A model generated the notes under the pieces. That model searched no databases. It had not been told where the DNA came from and worked only from the letters and a program-made list of their open reading frames with translations. From positions 6,696,001-6,760,000 of the forward strand of contig JAQOTA010000050.1 of assembly GCA_029532415.1 (NCBI GenBank): 64,000 nt of DNA, in the 5' to 3' direction. Every line of letters starts with the position of its first letter. Positions within the stretch are counted from its first letter, which is position 1. This document shows positions 58,226-64,000 of the stretch, piece after piece. The translations under genes and the position numbers were made by a program. This stretch comes from Marasmius tenuissimus (Eukaryota; Basidiomycota; Agaricomycetes; Agaricales; Marasmiaceae).

Positions 58226-58847
58226 TAATGAGCACCAACAAACGTTTGATCGTCATTTTTCAACTCCACGTGCGGGATTTGCTGAATCTTCTCGGCTATT
58301 CTTCAAGGAATCATTGTTCGCGTTGAGTCGGGTAAAGCGAGGTGTGGGTGATTTGTCTGAAGGGTTCTCTATCTCTTTGTCCTCGGCTCAAATCAACACA
58401 ATGGATCATCGGCAGATCTTCTCTGAACCGTCAAGTAGCCCATGAGCTGGCCGTCATATTGTGAGGCTCGTCAATATCACAAGCACTCCGACTCAACTTG
58501 ACTTCAAATTGCTCGTAACCCGTGCACTGTCACTATGGCAAGCTGGTGAATACGGGATCTCATCTTGATGGAGCCGCATTAGCTGTGCGTAGAGGTAGCC
58601 CGCCTCTAAACGTGAAAGTTCCGAAAATCAATCTAAATGGTCTGTTGCGGATGATATCAGGGAGTGGGTATACACCAACCACTGCTGTAGACGGAGCTCT
58701 AAAAACTTGGGTGTATAGAGTCGGCTGGAGTCAATTTGGAGTCGAATCCCGACGTGTTTGAGTTGTTTACGATGAAGCCTACGGGCCAGGTTTCTTGGAC
58801 TGACACATCGACCCACAAACATACGGCGTCATCAAAGGCAAAGATGG

Positions 58848-58854
58848 TATAAAA
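58848..58854 (+). promoter_or_regulatory. TATA box of family-1 gene E
   Basis: TATAAAA 60 bp before the ATG at 58908; the spacing is about 25 bp shorter than in copies A to D. Confidence 0.6.
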
Positions 58855-58907
58855 GGTCTCCCCTACTTGAGCTCAAACAACTCAGAACCTAACCACTCAT
58901 CGATAAC

Positions 58908-59256
58908 ATGTTTTTCCGAACCACTGCCATCATCTCTGCCATCGCTCTCATCTTCACCGGACAGGCCTTAGGAGCAGCTCAAATTGCTACCGACCCAGGT
59001 AAGAAGAACCACTCTTGCGCAGGTTCAACGCCGTGCAACTCACTTTGGGATTTAGTATCCGCCTGTGGACCACCCAACAACAGCGACCATCACGCCGGAA
59101 GCAGCTGTAAATATTATGCAGGTCCCTCTGATAGCTCACAAGTAATCTCTGGCAGTAAGTCATCCCTCAGCGATCCTCGAGCAAATGAACGAATTAACCG
59201 ATGCTTCCTCCAAAGCGTGCGTCGACCAGGGTGGCAGGCTAACCTGTATTGGCTAA
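58908..59256 (+). CDS. Small secreted four-cysteine protein, family 1, copy E
   Basis: Exons 58908-58998, 59056-59154 and 59216-59256 encode 76 aa. This is the most diverged intact copy: signal peptide MFFRTTAIISAIALIFTGQA, then LGAAQIATDP, and a tail CVDQGGRLTCIG. Cysteine positions, exon lengths and intron phases are unchanged, so the structure is under constraint. Many third-position changes separate it from A to D. The pseudogene at 1651-1971 is its nearest relative. Confidence 0.82.
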
Positions 59257-62143
59257 GCGGTTCTGACGAGAATAAACCCCTGAAAAAGCGTGGATTGCGT
59301 GTATTGATATATAAAGACAAAAGTGCTTGTTGGCGGATTGGAATCAAAGATTCAGTAGCGAGCTTAGAACCCTGATCATGAGACATGTCGCCGAAGCGGG
59401 TATCTGCCACAGTGAGGCTTCTGATATGCTCTTGAGCTTGTCGGTACATGTTAGCTCTATGCAGGAGCATAATACATCGAGGACAACACGACACACCGGC
59501 AGGACTTGGATGGTCTGGGGCGAATTTACGAATGACAAGTAGGCGAGTGGAGATGAGAGCAAGAAGCATTCCCCTGCCTTACTACCGGCCTTCACTAACT
59601 CGGCTTCGGATCCGAAATGCCGATGTTGAGAAAGGCGTGGTGTTGACCCGGGTGCTTCGCCTCTCTTGACCTCCTTAATATGTATAGTTGATATTGGTCA
59701 AATCATCGAAAAAACATGCGTTTCTTTCTCTCCTGATCTTGTTTCTGCCCATCGGTCTATAGTCCTCTTGGCGTAACTACGACAGTTTTCGAGGAGCGTT
59801 AAACTGAGTTGTTCATTCAATTGAATGGGACGAGTTCTTCCCTGAAATGGTGAACACTAAAAAATTACCACACTCGCTATTGATCAACTATATGTAGCCA
59901 TGGTTCTCTCCGGGGCCTGTTAGCAAGAACAACACAGCACAGGCTCTCTAGCTCTTGCCGGAATCTAGGTCTCAGTGGCGTGCAATGTAACCAGGGGGTT
60001 TGAGGCGTCCATCAGCTAAGTAGTGATAATTGACGAGAGACTGATGGTCACCGTATTTGTCCAGAATTGAACGGGAATCTACCCGGATTCTATACGCAGG
60101 CAGCCCGTGAAAACACCGTCTGCAAGGTTGACTCACCGACATAATTGCTTTAACTCGCTAAAGACAAGCAGGTTAATTGAGTGGAAATAGACATTTACTC
60201 CCCAAAAAGGCACGGAAGCTGGAAGAAAGAGGTTTCTCCTACTTGGCGATAGAAGGCAAACATTCGGATCTGAGATGCCAATGGTATAAGAGCTGGCGTG
60301 GGCGCGTTTTCTTCGACCATTATGTAACCACCTTCTGAAGGTTTTGAGAGTAAAAGTCCTTGATCAAAACCCCAAGGCCTAGGACGGCAGTGAGTACAAA
60401 CGCCATCAAGCTCTTCCGATCGACGGCAGTTTAGCATGTATCTAAGATTTACTTGACTCGAGCTGTGAATGTCGAGAGCTCCAACATACCTTTAGGATCT
60501 GAGAAAGCCGTAATTCGAGTTGAGTGGCGAACAAGACCGTATGACGAGGGTTGTGGTTGGAGCGCGTCTAGCATAACTTCAGGCTCGGCGTTCCGTAGAC
60601 TGCTAGTGAGCATCGATTCACCTAATAACCGTCTCGAGATTCGACTATCTGAGCCCGCGTCTGAACAACCTCGTTTCTCATCTTGTCTTCGTGGGCCGGG
60701 GGCGGCAGTTAGGTCAACACGATCAGAATGAAGTATCAGATTTTTAGATACTTATGTTATACGTACCTGACGCCGCCCACTCAACTGAAAATGCAAATTA
60801 CAGCTGACCATCCCGAGTTTTTGGCGCCGTTTCTATTTGTTGAGCGGAAGCAATGTCACTGTGTTGCAACTGTGTGGGCATCGTGAATGATGAGAATGAA
60901 CTGGGACCAGGAAGCTTGTTGGAGACGCAGAGAGTGTCTTTCAATGGCATTGACAGCATTTGAGTGTCAAGGATATCTCTTTCTTTGCGATATGTCTTTC
61001 TTTGCGATAGGTCGCGATTTCGTCATTGAACGTTAGCAATTTGCGGTGCCTGCAGGCCTAAAATCCCCGTCTATTAAACAAGTATCTGGTGCAACGCACA
61101 AGAAGTTGATCCTTTCTACATCGGGATTTAGAGGCCCTATCCATCCTTCAGCAGGGCGTGCGACTTCTCTCCATTCCCCTCCCAAGTGCCCACTGCTGTT
61201 CGAGTACTTATTGGAGTCTTCGGGGTTTCCAGCGTGCGGTTGTCATTGATGTGCTAGTACGAATAAAGGTTGCTGGAAAGAAACCATTTCACTGTCATTT
61301 ATTAGCCAGGTGGCGTGAGGCTCCCCTCATACCATAGCCATAGAGGCACAAAGACGGGAGGAATTCTGAAAGAAGGATATGAGTACGAAGAAGGGATCAT
61401 GGAGGTCGCGGTCAGAGCGCTTTAACCCTAACCCATCAAGTCAGGCACAAGCACAGCTCCGGGTTCTCATGATATCGGCCCGATGGTCCACCAGACTAAG
61501 TAGTCAACACTAACGGGAATCTGCTCTACAATCTCCGCATCGTTAATCCCGTGTATTGCACCACAACAAATACCCTTCTCTTATCACATTCTTCATGCGT
61601 ATCTCCTTTACCCTACTCACCACTAATCAGCACTGCACTTTATTTGTTCGCTGAACAGCGAGTAACGTACTTTACCTTTGAGACCTGAGGCCTGTGATCT
61701 TTCGAGTTAAAGATTGACACTGCGAGTGTCGCCGTAGGGACTCGGCGTCTCTAACGAGAAAACCTCCATCCGATGGCAAACGGCAGCAGCTCCTTCTGTC
61801 GAGATTCTGGGATTCTCCAGGCAGCTTCATCTGTGACCTGGGTACAGAATGCAAGACGCTACTTTAACCCCGCCCCGGATTCAGACTCGGAATCAGACAA
61901 CGACAGCGTTCATGAAAACCATGGAATTCCCAAACAAACAGACTGGCATTCACAAGGCAACGTATATGATGACGGTGCCACGGTGGTAGTGCAGTGCTCA
62001 CGGACAGTCCCTCAGGACCACCAGGGTTGCTGCTGAAGCTTTTAGCAAAAGGCGTAGGAGTCAACGCAAGGAGTGAATTTCAAGATAGTTACACTTAGTA
62101 CAGCAGACATGACTACATAAACTAATCTTAGTCAATCAAGCCC
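59257..62143. other. Long gene-poor stretch
   Basis: No gene is supported over about 2.9 kb. From 60800 to about 61800 it carries the diverged block also seen at 51891-52830. Frames at 60453-60731 and 61773-62036 show no domain. No tRNA or terminal-repeat element was found. Confidence 0.4.
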
Positions 62144-63542
62144 TTAGAAGGTCAAGGTCTGGCCAGCGCTGGCAGTGACCGAAGACTCGACACTGCCGAC
62201 GGCGATCAAGCTGTAGGAGTAAGGCGCAGTGTTGAAGTCTCCAACGGGAGCCGTGTTTTCTCCTCCACCGAAGTCGTTTCCTTTGGCTACAGCAAAGCCA
62301 CCGTCAGTATCATAGAGGGGCTTCTTGGCACCTATTAAATAATGATTAAGGAGGTTTCTGGGAAGCCCAGAGGTATTGATACTCACCGACCCAGACGTTG
62401 TTTTCGACGAGAAGCTGAGCACCGTCACGGGTGTTGATACCGTCGTTGTTGTTCTCAAAGTAGTTGTTGAAGATGTGACCGTGACCTGTAGTTTAGGTGC
62501 ATTAGCCAAATTCTTGTCAATGCCCTACTCATATCCGGAAGCCTCTCACCGAATCGGAAGGAAGGTGTGCGAGAGTTGAGGTTGCTCCAGTAGTTGCCAA
62601 CAAAAGTAACGGTCATGGGGGTATCCTCGGCACCGTTGCTGTCGGAGTGACCAACTAGGGAGGCCTGTTGAACCGTGCGGTCAGATTCAACTTTCTGAGA
62701 TAATTGGCGAGTATTTTACCTTCCAGTGGTCGTAGAGCTTGCTGTTGGAGACAGTAATTCCAGTAACACCGTGGGTGATGTCGAGAAGACCGTCGTAACT
62801 ATTGTAATGAATCAGTACCGACAAGTCTTCGTAGAGTAGGTTGTCTTCTTACAAGTCCTGAGAAAGGATGAATCAGGTCAACAAAAGCGTGAAATATTCA
62901 GTGAGGCAAACCTTGTCGTGGTCTCTGTCACTGGAGAGGTCGACGTGGTCAACCCAGACCTGGTGAGCATTTTGAACGCCAATAGCATCACCGGCTTCTG
63001 CGAGAACCTTGGAGATCTTGACATTTCGGATGATAACATTGGAAACATCAAGGACACGGAGGCCAACGCCGACAAGCGAGGATCCTGCAGCACCTAGAAC
63101 GGAGGTGTTGGCTCCCACCTTCACGACGGTGTTTCCCGTGATTGTGCCTAGTAAATCCTCGCTCAGTCCACGTTATTCGATAGTTGACACCTACCCACCA
63201 GAGATGATGACGACCTTCTTGCCATCGCCCGACACTGCACTTGTGAGGGCAGACAAGCTGGTAACAGTTGTTACGGTACCACCAGAGCCACCTGATGTTC
63301 TGTAGAGCGATTAGTTGGGTAATGCAAAGAAATGCCGAGAGAAATAGCGATATTTACCCTCCGTTCATGGTGGCGTACCCGATGTTAGCAACATCGTTCG
63401 TGCTTGCGCGCTTCTCGACAGGAGAGGCCTGTAAAAGAATACATAAGTCGCATTCTGGGTGAGCCGGAACAATATGCAAGTCGCGACGTACGACGGTAGC
63501 TTGAACGGCGATGAAAGCAACGATGGAGGCGAGCCACTTCAT
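62144..63542 (-). CDS. Secreted pectate lyase (polysaccharide lyase family 1)
   Basis: Nine exons, in transcript order 63492-63542, 63358-63428, 63199-63299, 62912-63147, 62853-62857, 62720-62798, 62550-62664, 62387-62485 and 62144-62331, total 945 nt and encode 314 aa, the usual length. It cleaves polygalacturonate by Ca-dependent beta-elimination outside the cell. The signal peptide MKWLASIVAFIAVQA is followed by a short pro-region ending in KR (ASPVEKR). Landmarks: IGYATMNGGTSGGSGGTVTT, VVIISGTITGN, VRNVKISKV-like NVIIRNVKISKV, the VWVDHVDLSSDRDHDKDFYDGLLDI core (in parts VWVDHVDLSS and DGLLDITHG with Ca-binding Asp residues), WKASLVGHSDSN, and the catalytic-Arg region NLNSRTPSFRFGHGHIFNNY. 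A 5-nt exon (62853-62857) is needed to keep the frame. Intact. Confidence 0.95.
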
Positions 63543-64000
63543 TGTAAAATGAGATTCAAAGACTAAGAGAACCAAGACCGATGAACAAGTCTGGGTCTTC
63601 CCCGCCAAAATATGCCCCCCTTATATATCTCTTCTGAGACGACATTGAAGATTACTGTACGAGCTATTTCCAGGGTCACTGGCCTCGGTAGAGACTCGGT
63701 CGGCAGTCCAAAAATTCATTCATGAATCCTTTGGCCGCTCCTTCAACAGCGATCCGGCGGTCCGTTTTCTGCCAAACACACGACTGTGTAAGGCTGATTC
63801 TCGGAAGATTAACGAATATGAGCGCTGTATGTATGACGTGAAGCGCGAAGGGCCGTGGAATCAGGAACCATGCGGAAGCAGTAGTTCTTGGGATCGAGGT
63901 TGCCACTGAAGGTGATGATCACTCGGACCTCGGTGGAGAAGCATCTCCTCCTCCCTCATCTTGTCGATGCACACGTCTCGGATACAAATTAGGAAAGAGG
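63543..64000. other. Region upstream of pectate lyase
   Basis: TATATA at about 63621-63626, some 80 bp before the ATG on the minus strand, is the likely core promoter. A 76-codon minus frame (63676-63906) is not supported by any domain. Nothing else is visible to the window edge. Confidence 0.45.

Overview
The window is nuclear DNA of a filamentous basidiomycete, most likely an Agaricomycete. Genes carry many 45-70 bp GT-AG introns. The proteins belong to families expanded in Agaricomycetes: DUF6589, RecQ-like helicases, a JmjC protein, a DDE-integrase-core transposase, and secreted/transmembrane proteins with an IDDTYGD-type ectodomain. Three tRNA-Asp genes carry introns. A plant-pathogenic Ceratobasidiaceae-like fungus fits the pectate lyase and small secreted proteins, but the species is an inference. 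All exon models below were built by hand; where I quote a length, the spliced exon lengths sum to a multiple of three.

Layout. 0.4-2 kb: a 76-aa four-cysteine secreted protein gene (family 1) and an inverted pseudogene of it. 2.5-10.2 kb: a RecQ-like helicase (+) and a DUF6589 protein (-), convergent, separated by about 2 kb holding two clusters of CTCATGAGC-like palindromes. 11.6-14.4 kb: two tandem family-1 genes. 15.4-16.3 and 22.5-34 kb: repeated units, each carrying one member of a second secreted family (family 2) with a conserved signal-peptide exon and unrelated tail exons. 18.55-22.31 kb: a 3,756-bp element with 28-bp terminal inverted repeats (TGTGG...CCACA) and 6-bp flanking duplications, carrying a decayed integrase-core gene and an apparently intact JmjC gene. 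28-36 kb: family-2 copies followed by decayed acetyl-CoA synthetase (ACS) pieces, peppered with MITEs and a solo LTR. 38-44.5 kb: two duplicated single-pass membrane protein genes either side of a 5'-truncated LINE. 46-54.6 kb: tRNA-Asp genes, an atypical family-2 gene and the intact ACS gene. 54.9-59.3 kb: two more family-1 genes and a deletion pseudogene. 62.1-63.5 kb: a nine-exon pectate lyase.

Only ACS (central metabolism) and pectate lyase (plant cell-wall attack) have clear biochemical roles. Most of the rest is a duplication-rich, transposon-rich accessory landscape in which small secreted proteins multiply, diverge and decay. The two observations most worth following are the integrase-JmjC element and the family-2 genes whose signal-peptide exon is kept while the mature-protein exons are replaced.
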